Shown here piece by piece: positions 1-9,764 of a DNA stretch of 64,000 nucleotides. A program made the position numbers and the translations under genes. Position 1 is the stretch's first letter, and each line of letters starts with the position of its first letter. The stretch comes from an uncultured Gemmataceae bacterium (GTDB lineage: Bacteria > Planctomycetota > Planctomycetia > Gemmatales > Gemmataceae), in contig CALDUY010000018.1 in the NCBI GenBank assembly GCA_937923405.1, positions 62,001 to 126,000 on the forward strand, read 5' to 3'. The notes under the pieces were generated by a model that saw only the letters and a program-made list of their open reading frames with translations, was not told where the DNA came from and did no database searches.

Positions 1-418
1 AGAGCCGACGTCCCTTGCCGGGCTGTTTGTTCGACGGAGACAGCACCTCAATTGAGGTTACTAGTCCCAACTCGGGTTCGCTTTCGTAAATTTCGATGAA
101 ATTCTCGCGGATCTGCTGATCGATGAAAGCACGCATAGTCATGGTGTCGGCGTCGGTGTCCGGCTCAGCAACGGCGACCGCTTTGTCCGTCGTGGCGGGG
201 GGTGAAAAAAAACCGACGTCAGGTACGAACTCTCGCGACTCTTTCTCATCCACGCCAGCAAAGACCATGTAGGAACGCTCCCCAGTTTGTACAAAATAGC
301 GCTCCGGCAATGATCGCGCGATCCACCGTTCGATCTCACTAATCAATTTGGCATGAAAATCGGGCCAGACACCGTTGGCCTCGATGTACGGATCCATGCC
401 CGAGAATGGCGATTTCAT
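1..418 (-). CDS. DUF4058 family protein, 5' part only
   Basis: Reading leftward from an ATG at 416-418, an open frame of about 139 codons runs off the left edge of the window, so only the N-terminal part is present. The product starts MKSPFSGMDPYIE, which matches the hallmark 'FPGMDPYLE' opening of the DUF4058 family, and continues with EVLSPSNK near the edge, another segment typical of that family. DUF4058 proteins are common in planctomycetes and cyanobacteria and resemble restriction-endonuclease-like folds, but no function has been established that I know of. The gene is divergent from the GH57-TreY gene, with 86 bases between the two starts. The identification rests on the N-terminal motif and is firm; the function is unknown. 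Confidence 0.85.
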   Translation of the reverse strand, partial: MKSPFSGMDPYIEANGVWPDFHAKLISEIERWIARSLPERYFVQTGERSYMVFAGVDEKESREFVPDVGFFSPPATTDKAVAVAEPDTDADTMTMRAFIDQQIRENFIEIYESEPELGLVTSIEVLSPSNKQPGKGRRL

Positions 419-504
419 ACCTGCTACCCTCCTAACGCGCTGGCTGGAGCATACCGCGAGCGGACAGCCTCGACCAGAGCGAACAGGCTTCCTATTCTAA
501 GCGT

Positions 505-3500
505 ATGTCAGTTACCGAACGCTTTATCACCATTCATGGGCACTTTTATCAGCCTCCGCGTGAGAATCCGTGGCTGGACATGGTAGAAGTGCAGGACTCG
601 GCCTATCCGTATCACGACTGGAACGAACGGATTACCGTCCAGTGCTATGGGCCGAACGCCGTTGCGCGTATCCTGGGCGAGCATGGCCGAATCGCCAAAC
701 TGGTCAACAACTATGCGCGAATCAGCTGCAACTTTGGCCCAACGCTGCTGGCCTGGTTGGAAGAGCGCGTGCCCGACGTGTACCAGGCAATTCTCGATGC
801 CGATCGCGAGAGCATGACTCGGTTCGGCGGGCACGGATCGGCTATTGCCCAGGTCTACAACCACGTCATCATGCCGTTGGCCAACTCCCGGGATCGCATC
901 ACGCAGGTCATCTGGGGGATACGCGACTTTACCCATCGCTTTGGTCGAGAACCGGAAGGCATGTGGCTGGCCGAGACTGCCGTCGATCTGGCCACCTTGG
1001 AAGTGCTGGCCGAGCATGGTATCCGCTTCACCATTCTCGCTCCCACCCAGGCCAAACGCATTCGCCGTCGCGAAGCCGACGCCTGGATTGATGTGCAGGG
1101 CGGCCAGATCGATTCCACTCGAGCTTATCTGCAAAAGCTCCCCTCGGGGCGATCGATCGTCTTGTTCTTTTACAACGGTCCCCTGAGCCGGGCTGTGGCC
1201 TTCGAGCAGTTGCTACGCGACGGAGCTGGCTTCGCTTCATGCTTGCTCAACTCGTTCGCCGATCGTCCCGGACCGCAGCTGGTTCACCTGGCGACTGATG
1301 GGGAATCCTACGGCCATCATCACCCCCACGGGGACATGGCCTTGGCCTACGCCCTAGAACATATCGAAGCCTCGGGAACGGCCCGTCTGACCTGCTATGG
1401 CGAGTTTCTCGATCGGTATCCGCCGGAATATGAAGTCGAGATTTTCGAAAACACGGCGTGGAGTTGTGCCCACGGCATCGACCGCTGGCGCGACGACTGC
1501 GGTTGCAATTCGGGTCGGCCCGGCTGGCATCAGCGCTGGCGCAAGCCACTCCGCGAGGCGCTCGACGGCTTGCGCGATACCCTTCTTCCGCTGTATGAGG
1601 AACACGCCGGGGCACTGTTCACCGATCCCTGGCAAACCCGCAACGACTACATCCAGGTGCTGCTCGACGGTTCTCGCGAGACACAGAATCGTTTTCTCGA
1701 CCAACACGCTCGCAAGCAGTTGGATCCCGCTTGCCGTGTTCGCGCTTTGGAGTTGCTCGAACTGCAACGCCATGCTCTGTTGATGTACACCAGTTGCGGC
1801 TGGTTCTTCGACGAAATCTCAGGGCTAGAGACCACTCAAGTGTTGCTCTATGCCGGTCGCGTCATCCAGCTGGGCGAATCACTGTTTGGCGTCCCGTTGG
1901 AAGAAGCCTTTTTGACCGCACTGGAGCAGGCCCCCAGCAATCTGCCCGAACACGGCACCGGCCGCGCCGTCTACGAGAAGTTCATCCGCCCCGCCAAGGT
2001 CGACCGTCACCACGTTGGAGCGCACTACGCGGTCAGCTCGCTGTTCGAGGATTATCCCAACAAAGGCTGGCTGTTCTGCTACAAGATCGATCGGCACGAC
2101 GAGAAACGCTACGAGTCGGGCAAGGTACGCATGGTGATCGGCCATGCCACCTTGACCTCGCTACCAACCCAGCAGACCTGGGACTTCGCCTACGCTGCTA
2201 TTCACATGGGCGATCACAATGTCAACGGCGGCGTTAGTGGTTATCCTGGCGACAAGGAGTACGCTACCCTCGTCGAAGCCTTCAGTGAAGCCTTCTCCCG
2301 CGTCGACACACCACGCATCCTGCGACTGATGGATCGACACTTTGGCGAATCGACGCACTCAGTCGCCTCGTTGTTCCGCGACGAACAGCGGAAAGTGTTG
2401 AAGCGCCTACTGCGTGCCGAATTAGCCGAGACTATGGATCTTTATTCTCGGTTGTTTAGCCAAAGCCAGCCGTTGATGCGCTTTCTCAAGCATCTCAATC
2501 AACCGTTACCGTTGCCTCTGCGCGCTGCCACGGAGGTGCTGTTCAACACGGATCTTCGCTGGGCGTTCACGGATGACGACCCGGATTTCGCTCAGATTCG
2601 CCAGCTGGTCAAGGAAGCCAGTGAATGGGGGGTGCATCTGGATGTCAAGGGACTGGGCTACAAGTTTTCCAAACTGCTCGATCGAGCGGCGGAGCGCTGG
2701 CGTGAAGTCCCCCAGCTGACCGAGCTGATGCAGATGCTGCTCTCCGGCATCGAATTGGGCCGCGAGTTGCCCTTCGAATTGAATCTGTGGAAGGCGCAGA
2801 ATGTCTATTTCGAGCTTGTGCATTCGACCTATCCGGACATGGCCGAACTGAGCGCCGCAGGCAACGAACCGGCCCGCGTTTGGGTCGAGAAGTTTCTGCA
2901 ATTGGGCGAACTGCTGCATGTCGAGGTGGAACCGATAAAAAAAAAGCTGACGCAACTCAAGAGCCGTTTGACCGTACCGGACCTGGTGCGGGATTTGAGT
3001 GAACATCGCACCACACCGCTGGCTACCTACCGTCTTCAACTGAACAGCGCCTTTCCTTTCACGACAGCGACGAGCATCGCTACCTATCTCGCCGACCTGG
3101 GCATCAGCGATCTCTACCTCTCGCCGATTTTGAAAGCGCGGCCAGGCAGCGGGCACGGCTACGACATTTGCGATCACTCACAGATCAATCCGGAACTCGG
3201 AGGCAGTTCCGGTTTCGATGCCTTGGTCAGTGTCCTGCAGAGCCACGGCATGAGCGTAATTCTTGACGTTGTGCCCAACCATATGGCGATCGGCCACAGC
3301 ACTAACCGCTGGTGGAGTGATGTCCTGGAGAATGGCCCGGCCTCGAAATATGCTTGTTACTTCGACATCGACTGGGATCCGATTAATCCGGATTTAGCCG
3401 AAAAGGTCTTACTCCCCACCTTGGGCGAACAGTATGGCCAGGCTCTGGAAGGCGGAAAGTTTCGTTTAGCCTACGAGCGTGGAGCCTTCACGTTGTCGTA

Positions 3501-5931
3501 CTACGACAATGTCTGGCCGATCGCTCCGCGGACCTATCGGCTGATTCTCGCCAGCCGACTCGACTTTCTGGCCAAACGCCTCGACGACAAGGACGATCAT
3601 CTGCTGGAATACCGCAGCATCCTCACTGCCCTGGAGCATCTGCCTGACCGCTCGCGACAGATGCTCGAACGCCGTGGCGAACGCTACCGCGAAGTGGCAA
3701 TCATCAAGAAACGTCTGAGTACGCTGGTCGAGGCTTGTCCGGATGTACGTGCCGCCATCGACTCCGCACTGGAACTGTTCAACGGCAAGGTGGGCAATCC
3801 CGCCAGCTTCGATCTGCTCGATCAGCTGATCTCCAGTCAGCCGTATCGTCCGGCCTTCTGGCGTGTGGCGATGGATGAGATCAACTATCGCCGCTTCTTC
3901 GACGTCAACGAACTGGCGGCCATCCGCACCGAACTGCCCGAGGTTTTTCAGGCCACTCACGACATTCCACTGCGTCTGTTGATCGAGGGAAAAGCGATTG
4001 GCTTGCGGATCGATCATCCCGACGGGCTGCACGATCCTGCCCGGTACTTCCGTCAACTACAAGAGAGCTACACACTGGCCAAGGTCAAGCCCAAGATCGA
4101 AAAGTATCTGCCCGCGGAACAGATCGAGGAGAAAGTTCGGCTGACGCTGGACGACTTAGCCGCCAAAAACAAACCTTGGCCGATCTACATTGTCGCCGAA
4201 AAGATCCTCGGCGAAGACGAGCCGCTCCCCTCCGACTGGGCCATCGACGGAACGACCGGCTACGACTTCCTTAACGCTGTTAATGGTTTGTTCGTCGATG
4301 CCCGAAATGCCCCTCGCATGGAACAAATCTACGCTAACTTCATTGGCACTAGTCTGACGTTCGAGCCATTGGTCAAATCCTGCAAGAAGATGATTATGCA
4401 AGTTTCGATGGCTAGCGAAATCAACTCGCTGAGTCATCAACTCGATCGCCTAGCCGAACGCAATCGTCGCTACCGTGATTTCACTCTGAACACCTTGACC
4501 GATGCTTTGCGTGAGTTGATCGCTTGTCTGCCGGTCTATCGTAGCTACACGACGGCGACGAGCGGCGTCTCGGAACGGGATCGCGGCTTCATCGAGGCCG
4601 CCTGCGAGGAGGCCAAGCGGCAGAATCCGCGCACCGCCGAGTCGGTCTTCGATTTCATCCGCGACACACTGCTGCTACGCAACCTCGATCAGTTTCCCGA
4701 AGCCCAACGGCAAGGACTGATCGATTGGGTGCTGCGCTTTCAGCAGATCACCGGTCCGGTCATGGCCAAAGGAATCGAAGACACGGCATTTTACGTCTAC
4801 AACCGGCTGGTGTCGCTCAACGAGGTCGGCGGACATCCGCAGCATTTCGGTGTCTCCTTGGCCACCTTCCACAAGCAGAATTGGCAGCGTGCCCAGCACT
4901 GGCCGCAGGCGATGCTGGCCACCTCGACGCATGACACCAAACGCAGCGAAGACGTTCGCGCTCGTCTTAATGTCCTCAGCGAGATGCCCGACGAATGGGA
5001 ACGCCAGCTCACCCAGTGGGCCCACTGGCACGCGGCGTGGATCACCCAAGTCGATGGGGCCCCTGCGCCGTCCCGCAATGACCAGTATCTGTTCTATCAA
5101 ACCCTGCTGGGGGCCTGGCCCGATGAACCGGTCGATCTGGAGTCGCTGCGGCAACGACTGGTGGACTACATGCTGAAAGCGACCAAAGAGGCCAAGCAGT
5201 ACACCAGCTGGATCAACGCGAACGAGGAGTACGATCAGGCGATTCGTCACTTCGTCGAGGCCGTGCTGCAGGAGGAAGCCACGTCGCCGTTTCGCACCGC
5301 CTTCGACAAGTTCCGCCAGCGCGTGGCCTTTTACGGACGGTGTAACTCCTTGGTTCAGGTGGTGTTCAAACTGACCAGTCCTGGTGTGCCGGACATCTAT
5401 CAAGGATGCGAATTGTGGGATTATTCGCTGGTCGATCCCGACAATCGCCGACCTGTGGATTACGAGCTACGCAAAAAGTATCTGGCCGAGTTGCGTCAGG
5501 GCGTGGATCTGTTGGCGTTGCTGGCCAATCTGGAAGATGGGCGGCTGAAACTGTGGGTCACGACGACCCTGCTGCGATTGCGCCAACAACATCGCGAGTT
5601 GTTCCAACACGGCAACTACACCGCGGTGATAGCGAGCGGGGATCGAGCCAACGGCATTTGTGCTTATCTACGCCAAGCTGGCCAGCGACAACTGCTGGTA
5701 GTCGGATGCATTCGTCCCGTGGGGGTAACGGAAGGGCGCAACGTCCTGCCCGTCGGCGCGCTGTGGGGCGATACGTTTCTCCCCTGGCCAGATCGTCCCA
5801 ACGGCTCGAAAGTTCGCGACGTGTTCACCGGACAGCAGATGCCATTACTCGAACGTCACGGTCAGGTAGGACTTGCCGCCAGTGAGGTGCTGGCGCGCCT
5901 ACCATTCAGCGTGTTGCTCAGCGTCGATTGA
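505..5931 (+). CDS. treY: GH57/DUF3536 glycosidase fused to malto-oligosyltrehalose synthase (TreY)
   Basis: This 1808-residue protein carries two carbohydrate enzymes. Residues 1 to about 800 are a GH57-type module of the DUF3536 kind: the opening HGHFYQPPRENPW, a MWLAETAVD segment that would hold the nucleophile, and LATDGESYGHHH with the probable acid residue. From about residue 835 a complete GH13 TreY begins (TPLATYRLQL) with region I VILDVVPNHM near 917, region II GLRIDHPDG near 1166, region III IVAEKILGEDE near 1230 and region IV STHDTKRSED near 1472. TreY turns the reducing end of maltodextrins into a trehalose linkage; the GH57 half probably acts on the same glucans, but its specificity cannot be read from sequence. 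No treZ is present in the window. The frame is uninterrupted across the junction, so the fusion is real in this assembly. Confidence 0.93.
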   Translation: MSVTERFITIHGHFYQPPRENPWLDMVEVQDSAYPYHDWNERITVQCYGPNAVARILGEHGRIAKLVNNYARISCNFGPTLLAWLEERVPDVYQAILDADRESMTRFGGHGSAIAQVYNHVIMPLANSRDRITQVIWGIRDFTHRFGREPEGMWLAETAVDLATLEVLAEHGIRFTILAPTQAKRIRRREADAWIDVQGGQIDSTRAYLQKLPSGRSIVLFFYNGPLSRAVAFEQLLRDGAGFASCLLNSFADRPGPQLVHLATDGESYGHHHPHGDMALAYALEHIEASGTARLTCYGEFLDRYPPEYEVEIFENTAWSCAHGIDRWRDDCGCNSGRPGWHQRWRKPLREALDGLRDTLLPLYEEHAGALFTDPWQTRNDYIQVLLDGSRETQNRFLDQHARKQLDPACRVRALELLELQRHALLMYTSCGWFFDEISGLETTQVLLYAGRVIQLGESLFGVPLEEAFLTALEQAPSNLPEHGTGRAVYEKFIRPAKVDRHHVGAHYAVSSLFEDYPNKGWLFCYKIDRHDEKRYESGKVRMVIGHATLTSLPTQQTWDFAYAAIHMGDHNVNGGVSGYPGDKEYATLVEAFSEAFSRVDTPRILRLMDRHFGESTHSVASLFRDEQRKVLKRLLRAELAETMDLYSRLFSQSQPLMRFLKHLNQPLPLPLRAATEVLFNTDLRWAFTDDDPDFAQIRQLVKEASEWGVHLDVKGLGYKFSKLLDRAAERWREVPQLTELMQMLLSGIELGRELPFELNLWKAQNVYFELVHSTYPDMAELSAAGNEPARVWVEKFLQLGELLHVEVEPIKKKLTQLKSRLTVPDLVRDLSEHRTTPLATYRLQLNSAFPFTTATSIATYLADLGISDLYLSPILKARPGSGHGYDICDHSQINPELGGSSGFDALVSVLQSHGMSVILDVVPNHMAIGHSTNRWWSDVLENGPASKYACYFDIDWDPINPDLAEKVLLPTLGEQYGQALEGGKFRLAYERGAFTLSYYDNVWPIAPRTYRLILASRLDFLAKRLDDKDDHLLEYRSILTALEHLPDRSRQMLERRGERYREVAIIKKRLSTLVEACPDVRAAIDSALELFNGKVGNPASFDLLDQLISSQPYRPAFWRVAMDEINYRRFFDVNELAAIRTELPEVFQATHDIPLRLLIEGKAIGLRIDHPDGLHDPARYFRQLQESYTLAKVKPKIEKYLPAEQIEEKVRLTLDDLAAKNKPWPIYIVAEKILGEDEPLPSDWAIDGTTGYDFLNAVNGLFVDARNAPRMEQIYANFIGTSLTFEPLVKSCKKMIMQVSMASEINSLSHQLDRLAERNRRYRDFTLNTLTDALRELIACLPVYRSYTTATSGVSERDRGFIEAACEEAKRQNPRTAESVFDFIRDTLLLRNLDQFPEAQRQGLIDWVLRFQQITGPVMAKGIEDTAFYVYNRLVSLNEVGGHPQHFGVSLATFHKQNWQRAQHWPQAMLATSTHDTKRSEDVRARLNVLSEMPDEWERQLTQWAHWHAAWITQVDGAPAPSRNDQYLFYQTLLGAWPDEPVDLESLRQRLVDYMLKATKEAKQYTSWINANEEYDQAIRHFVEAVLQEEATSPFRTAFDKFRQRVAFYGRCNSLVQVVFKLTSPGVPDIYQGCELWDYSLVDPDNRRPVDYELRKKYLAELRQGVDLLALLANLEDGRLKLWVTTTLLRLRQQHRELFQHGNYTAVIASGDRANGICAYLRQAGQRQLLVVGCIRPVGVTEGRNVLPVGALWGDTFLPWPDRPNGSKVRDVFTGQQMPLLERHGQVGLAASEVLARLPFSVLLSVD

Positions 5932-5955
5932 CACTGGTCGGCCACGCTTTACAAT
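5928..5955 (+). promoter_or_regulatory. Putative sigma-70 promoter for glf
   Basis: TTGACA at 5928-5933 and TACAAT at 5950-5955 are separated by 16 bases, close to the consensus -35 and -10 boxes. The -35 box overlaps the stop codon of the preceding treY fusion gene. The start codon of the mutase gene lies about 50 bases downstream, so the mutase may be transcribed separately from treY. This is a pattern match only. Confidence 0.45.
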
Positions 5956-6008
5956 GAGACACGCGGAAAGGAATCCCCGCCCTTACTCGTAATGCACTGG
6001 ACTCACGG

Positions 6009-7154
6009 ATGAGCCAGGTCGATTTTTTGATCGTCGGCACAGGTCTGACCGGCGCGGTCCTCGCCCGAGAATTGGTCGATCGGCACTTCAACGTTTTGCT
6101 CGTCGATCGCCGCGACCACCTGGGCGGAAACGTCCACGACCGATTGCACACCTCGGGTATCCGCATTCACAGCTACGGCCCACACTACTTTCGTACCTCC
6201 TCGACACGGATTCTCGACTACGTCACCCGCTTCGCAGTGTTTGATCACTTCGAGCCGGTTGTTTTCTCGCAATGGCAGGAGCACTTTGAGCGCTGGCCGC
6301 TGTCGCTGGATTATCTCTATGCTCAGGCTCCTCCGGGTTGGCAGCCGCGATGCCCCGACAAGCCGCGCAACCTGGAAGAGGCTGCTCTGGCCCAGATGCC
6401 CGAACCGGTCTATCGCCACTTCATCCGCTCGTACAACGAGAAACAGTGGGGGCTGTCGCCCAAGCAGCTCTCGGCAGACCTGGCCCAACGCTTCGACATC
6501 CGCACCACGGACGACTGCCGACTGATCTCCCGAGCACGCTTTCAGGGATTGCCTCGAGACGGTTACGCTTCGTTCATGAGCAATCTCTTAAAAGCGATTC
6601 CTGTACAATTAAACTACGAATACTCGCCAGTTCAGCCGGCCATTCGTCCGCGCTATTTGCTCATCTATACTGGGCCGATTGATGCCTATTTCAACTACGA
6701 TCTGGGCAAACTCCAGTACCGCGCGCAGCAACGACAGAATGTGCATCTCCGCAACGTCGGAACCCTGCTTCCCAGTGTGCAACTGAACAATCCCGGACAC
6801 GACACCGGCCCGCACATTCGCATGATTGAGTGGAAGCACCTGTTGCCCGCCGAGCAGCGCCGCCGCCTTTCCGATTCGGTCGTGACGTTGGAAACGCCGT
6901 TCTCTCCCAGCGATCCCAACCAGTACGAGTATCCCGTTCCCACCGAGAGGAATCGCCGACTGTACCAAGCCTATCGCCATCGCGTCCCCTGGTTGGAACG
7001 AGTGCTGATCTGCGGTCGCTTGGGTGAGTATCGCTACTATGACATGGATCAGGCCATCGGGCGAGCGTTGACCCTAGCACGCGAGGTGATTCGTCTGGCC
7101 CGGTCGTATCGCCACGATCGACTACCGCGACGCTTTCAGCAACTAGCGAGCTGA
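6009..7154 (+). CDS. glf: UDP-galactopyranose mutase
   Basis: The protein (381 residues, normal family length) would interconvert UDP-galactopyranose and UDP-galactofuranose using reduced FAD, supplying galactofuranose for surface glycans. Visible evidence is the N-terminal FAD-binding motif GTGLTGAVLA, the YGPHYFRT segment corresponding to YGPHIFHT in known mutases, YNEKQWG, a RFQGLPRDGY stretch, TGPIDAYFNYDLGKLQYR (family TGPID..F.Y..G.L.YR), and a C-terminal GRLGEYRYYDMD that matches the conserved GRLGxYxYxxMD motif. It follows the TreY fusion by 77 bases on the same strand. The convergent gene to its right ends in its own terminator. I am confident of the family; the glycan it serves is unknown. 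Confidence 0.9.
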   Translation: MSQVDFLIVGTGLTGAVLARELVDRHFNVLLVDRRDHLGGNVHDRLHTSGIRIHSYGPHYFRTSSTRILDYVTRFAVFDHFEPVVFSQWQEHFERWPLSLDYLYAQAPPGWQPRCPDKPRNLEEAALAQMPEPVYRHFIRSYNEKQWGLSPKQLSADLAQRFDIRTTDDCRLISRARFQGLPRDGYASFMSNLLKAIPVQLNYEYSPVQPAIRPRYLLIYTGPIDAYFNYDLGKLQYRAQQRQNVHLRNVGTLLPSVQLNNPGHDTGPHIRMIEWKHLLPAEQRRRLSDSVVTLETPFSPSDPNQYEYPVPTERNRRLYQAYRHRVPWLERVLICGRLGEYRYYDMDQAIGRALTLAREVIRLARSYRHDRLPRRFQQLAS

Positions 7155-7162
7155 CTACCGCC

Positions 7163-7208
7163 AAAAAAAGGAACGCTCGCCACCCCCCGAAGCAGGCCAG
7201 CGAGCGTC
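7163..7208 (-). terminator. Intrinsic terminator of the secreted CxxC protein gene
   Basis: Read on the minus strand, an 8-bp perfect stem (7200-7207 with 7173-7180, extendable by G-C pairs) is followed by a run of seven T residues (7163-7169 complemented). This is the classical rho-independent layout and sits about 15 bases past the stop codon of the minus-strand gene. The stem may also slow transcripts arriving from glf. Confidence 0.78.
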
Positions 7209-7221
7209 CATGGAGGGGGAA

Positions 7222-7779
7222 TTACTTGGTAATCTTCGAGGTAGCTTCGAGAATCTTCTCGATGTCCTTCTCGGTCAGTTCGCCCTTCTTGAAGGTGAAG
7301 TTGGCCTTCACATTGCGATCGCGGTACAGCACGACGGTGACGTCGGCGTCCTTGTGGACGTTGTAGCCTTCGGGGCCAGCGGGATTGTCGATCGACAGCA
7401 CCACCTTCTTCAGATCGTTCTCTTTGGCCAGCTTCTTGGCTCGGCTTTCGAGATTGGTGTCATCGGAGCAGAAGACGACGAAGCTGCCCATTTTGCAGTC
7501 GGCGTTCTTCTCGACGCAAGCATCGAGCTTCTTGAGCAGTTTGGCCAACTCAGGGCTGGTGTCGCGAGCAAAGATCATCGCCACGGGGTTGTTACCATTG
7601 GAGCAGTACAGGCAAGCTTTGTTGCCGGCCTGACGCCCCGTGATGTTCAACGGGTGGAACGGTCCAGCGAGGTCTTCACCAACCTGCGGGCCGGACTTGA
7701 TCGACTTGGTATCTTCCGCCGCTGCGACGCTGGCCAACACTAAAGCGAGACCGAAAGCAACAAACCGAGGCAACTTCAT
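7222..7779 (-). CDS. Secreted protein with CxxC motif, possible thioredoxin-like fold
   Basis: The product (185 residues) starts with a clear signal peptide (MKLPRFVAFGLALVLASVAAA) and is therefore expected outside the cytoplasmic membrane. The start at 7779 is chosen because AAGGAG lies nine bases upstream; an ATG three codons earlier abuts the same site with no spacer. After the signal come a PLNITGRQAG stretch and CLYCSNGNNPVAMIFAR, a CxxC motif followed by a hydrophobic strand, which resembles the redox site of thioredoxin-like proteins. Later, DADVTVVLYRDRNVKANF and KKGELTEKDIEKIL look like the end of such a fold. No enzymatic role is established, and I do not recognise a named family. 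Confidence 0.75.
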   Translation of the reverse strand: MKLPRFVAFGLALVLASVAAAEDTKSIKSGPQVGEDLAGPFHPLNITGRQAGNKACLYCSNGNNPVAMIFARDTSPELAKLLKKLDACVEKNADCKMGSFVVFCSDDTNLESRAKKLAKENDLKKVVLSIDNPAGPEGYNVHKDADVTVVLYRDRNVKANFTFKKGELTEKDIEKILEATSKITK

Positions 7780-8088
7780 GATGGTCATCTCCTTGTTATG
7801 GAACTCTTCGACAAAACCTAACTCAGCAGAGTTGGCCGACGCGACCGACGCTGCCGCCTTGCCCCGCTGCAAACGGTACAAGGCCATCTGTTGATTCGGA
7901 CGATTCACCATCGCTGTGTATTCTATGAAGTCGCGAGAAGATTTCCGGCACAAACCGAAAATCCGCTCGACGCGATGATTTAGGCGAGTGGTCCAGCCAT
8001 TTCTTTTTTGTTTGGTTGGCTACTAAATCAGTTCTCGGCGCGACGAGCCTCCGGTCTGGTAGATTCGACACGCCAAGGTGATCCTGAC
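7780..8088. other. Intergenic stretch between serA and the secreted CxxC gene
   Basis: These 309 bases lie downstream of serA and upstream of the secreted CxxC gene, both on the minus strand. Frames continue upstream of the CxxC gene start but show no signal peptide or family motif. The ribosome-binding site of that gene (CTCCTT on the plus strand near 7789) is the only element I can support. No clear terminator for serA is visible. Confidence 0.5.
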
Positions 8089-9705
8089 TCAGCCAAACCA
8101 GGGTGGCATCTGACCAGCGGGCGGCAATTTGACCACACTCACCTGACTAATTTTGTCGTGAGCACGGACCTCAGCGAGAGCGGCGTCAGGCGGCGGACTG
8201 TCCAGGTTCAGCACGGCAATCGCTTCCCCGCCGGGCTGCTGGCGGCCCACGGTCATCTGAGCGATGTTTACTGCGTGCTTGCCGAAGATCGTGCCGATGT
8301 AGCCGATCAACCCCGGCAGATCGCGATGATGGAACAGTAGCATCACGCCATCCATGTAGGCGTCGAGGTGGTAATCGCCTAGCTGCACCAGACGCAGATA
8401 CTGATTGCCGAACAGCGTTCCCGCTGCCGAGGTTACGCCGCGATCGGTGTGCAGGTCCACTTTGACCATCGTGCTGAAGTCGCCCTTGCGGGATGACGTA
8501 CTGGAGATGATCTCGACGCCGCGTTCCTCGGCCAGCTTCGGCGCATTGACGATGTTGACCTGTTCGATGCGAGTTTCCAACAACCCCGCCGCAAAGGCCG
8601 CGCTGATCAGCCGCGTGGACTTGCGAGCTACTTCGCCGCGATACTCGATCTCGGCCTTCTGAATCGTGCCCTGAGCTAGCTGCCCCAAGAGCAACCCCAA
8701 ACGCCGGGCCAGATCGACGTACAACCGCAGCTCCTCCATCTCGGCGCGGTCGATGGGCGGCATGTTGACGGCGAAGCCGACCACGCCTCGCAACAGATAG
8801 TCACTGATGAGTTGCGCCGCCTCGGTGGCCACGGACAGTTGCGCCTCGGTCGTACTAGCTCCCAGGTGCGGGGTTAGGACGACATTAGAGAGCTTCAAAA
8901 GCGGATGATCGGCCGGTGGTGGTTCCTCGACGAACACGTCCAGGGCGGCTCCGGCGAGATGGCCACTCCGCAGCGACTCCACCAGGGCCAGTTCGTTGAT
9001 GATGCCGCCTCGGGCACAGTTCAACACCCGCGCTCCCTTGGGCAGTCGCGCCAGTTGCTCTGCGCCGATCAGGTCGCGGGTTTCATCGGTCAACGGCGTG
9101 TGAACGGTGAGGAACTGACAGCGTGGCAACAGGTCGTTGAGACTGCCGACTGTCTCGATGCCCAAGTTGGCCGCTCCCGCTGCCGACAGTACGGGATCGT
9201 AGCCGACCACCTTCATATCCAGGCCGGCACAGCGACGGGCCACCTCGCGACCAATGCGGCCCAGACCGACCACGCCGATCGTCTTGCCGGCTAACTGCGT
9301 CCCGACAAACTTGTTCCGTTCCCACTTGCCGGCACGCATACTGGCGTCCGCTGCCGCCGTGTGCCGCACCAGGGCAAACAGCAGCGCGATGGTCTGTTCG
9401 GCGGTGGAGACGGTGTTGCCGCTCGGCGTGTTCATCACCAAAATCCCTCGCCGCGTGGCTGCATCGACATCGATGTTATCGACGCCGACTCCCGCTCGCA
9501 CAATGACCCGACACTTGCCGGGATTCTGCAATAGCTCTGCCGTGATCCGCGTAGCACTGCGGACGATGACGCCATCCGCGGCCTGAAGCGCTTCCACCAG
9601 GGCCGCTCCGGTCAACTTCTCCCGAGCGTCGATCTCGAAGCCAGCCTGTTGCAGCAGTTGCAGTCCCTGGGCTTCGAGCTTGTCGGCAACAAAAATTCGA
9701 GGCAT
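8089..9705 (-). CDS. serA: D-3-phosphoglycerate dehydrogenase
   Basis: This enzyme oxidises 3-phosphoglycerate to 3-phosphohydroxypyruvate with NAD, the first step of serine synthesis. At 538 residues it is the long bacterial type. Order of domains: N-terminal substrate/catalytic part (MPRIFVADKLEAQGLQLL), the NAD-binding Rossmann segment GVVGLGRIGREVARR, the catalytic region with NCARGGI and LTPHLGASTTEAQ, an allosteric substrate-binding domain, and a C-terminal ACT domain (HRDLPGLIGYIGTIFG...NIAQM) that usually binds serine for feedback control. AAGGAA sits seven bases before the ATG. It is 59 bases downstream of a class V aminotransferase on the same strand, so the pair probably form a serine-synthesis operon. 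Confidence 0.96.
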   Translation of the reverse strand: MPRIFVADKLEAQGLQLLQQAGFEIDAREKLTGAALVEALQAADGVIVRSATRITAELLQNPGKCRVIVRAGVGVDNIDVDAATRRGILVMNTPSGNTVSTAEQTIALLFALVRHTAAADASMRAGKWERNKFVGTQLAGKTIGVVGLGRIGREVARRCAGLDMKVVGYDPVLSAAGAANLGIETVGSLNDLLPRCQFLTVHTPLTDETRDLIGAEQLARLPKGARVLNCARGGIINELALVESLRSGHLAGAALDVFVEEPPPADHPLLKLSNVVLTPHLGASTTEAQLSVATEAAQLISDYLLRGVVGFAVNMPPIDRAEMEELRLYVDLARRLGLLLGQLAQGTIQKAEIEYRGEVARKSTRLISAAFAAGLLETRIEQVNIVNAPKLAEERGVEIISSTSSRKGDFSTMVKVDLHTDRGVTSAAGTLFGNQYLRLVQLGDYHLDAYMDGVMLLFHHRDLPGLIGYIGTIFGKHAVNIAQMTVGRQQPGGEAIAVLNLDSPPPDAALAEVRAHDKISQVSVVKLPPAGQMPPWFG

Positions 9706-9764
9706 GAACGTTCCTTACTTCCAGCACAGAATGGCGAGCAGACCCCTTCCGCTCGCGGATTGCA

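Noticed and set aside
2506..3177. Long antisense open frame within the treY fusion, and similar ones at 4675-5403 and 38248-38910
   Set aside because: They lie opposite conserved genes, have no family motif, and result from GC-rich codon bias.
8040..8088. Terminator after serA
   Set aside because: No stem of convincing length followed by a T-run is visible on the minus strand.
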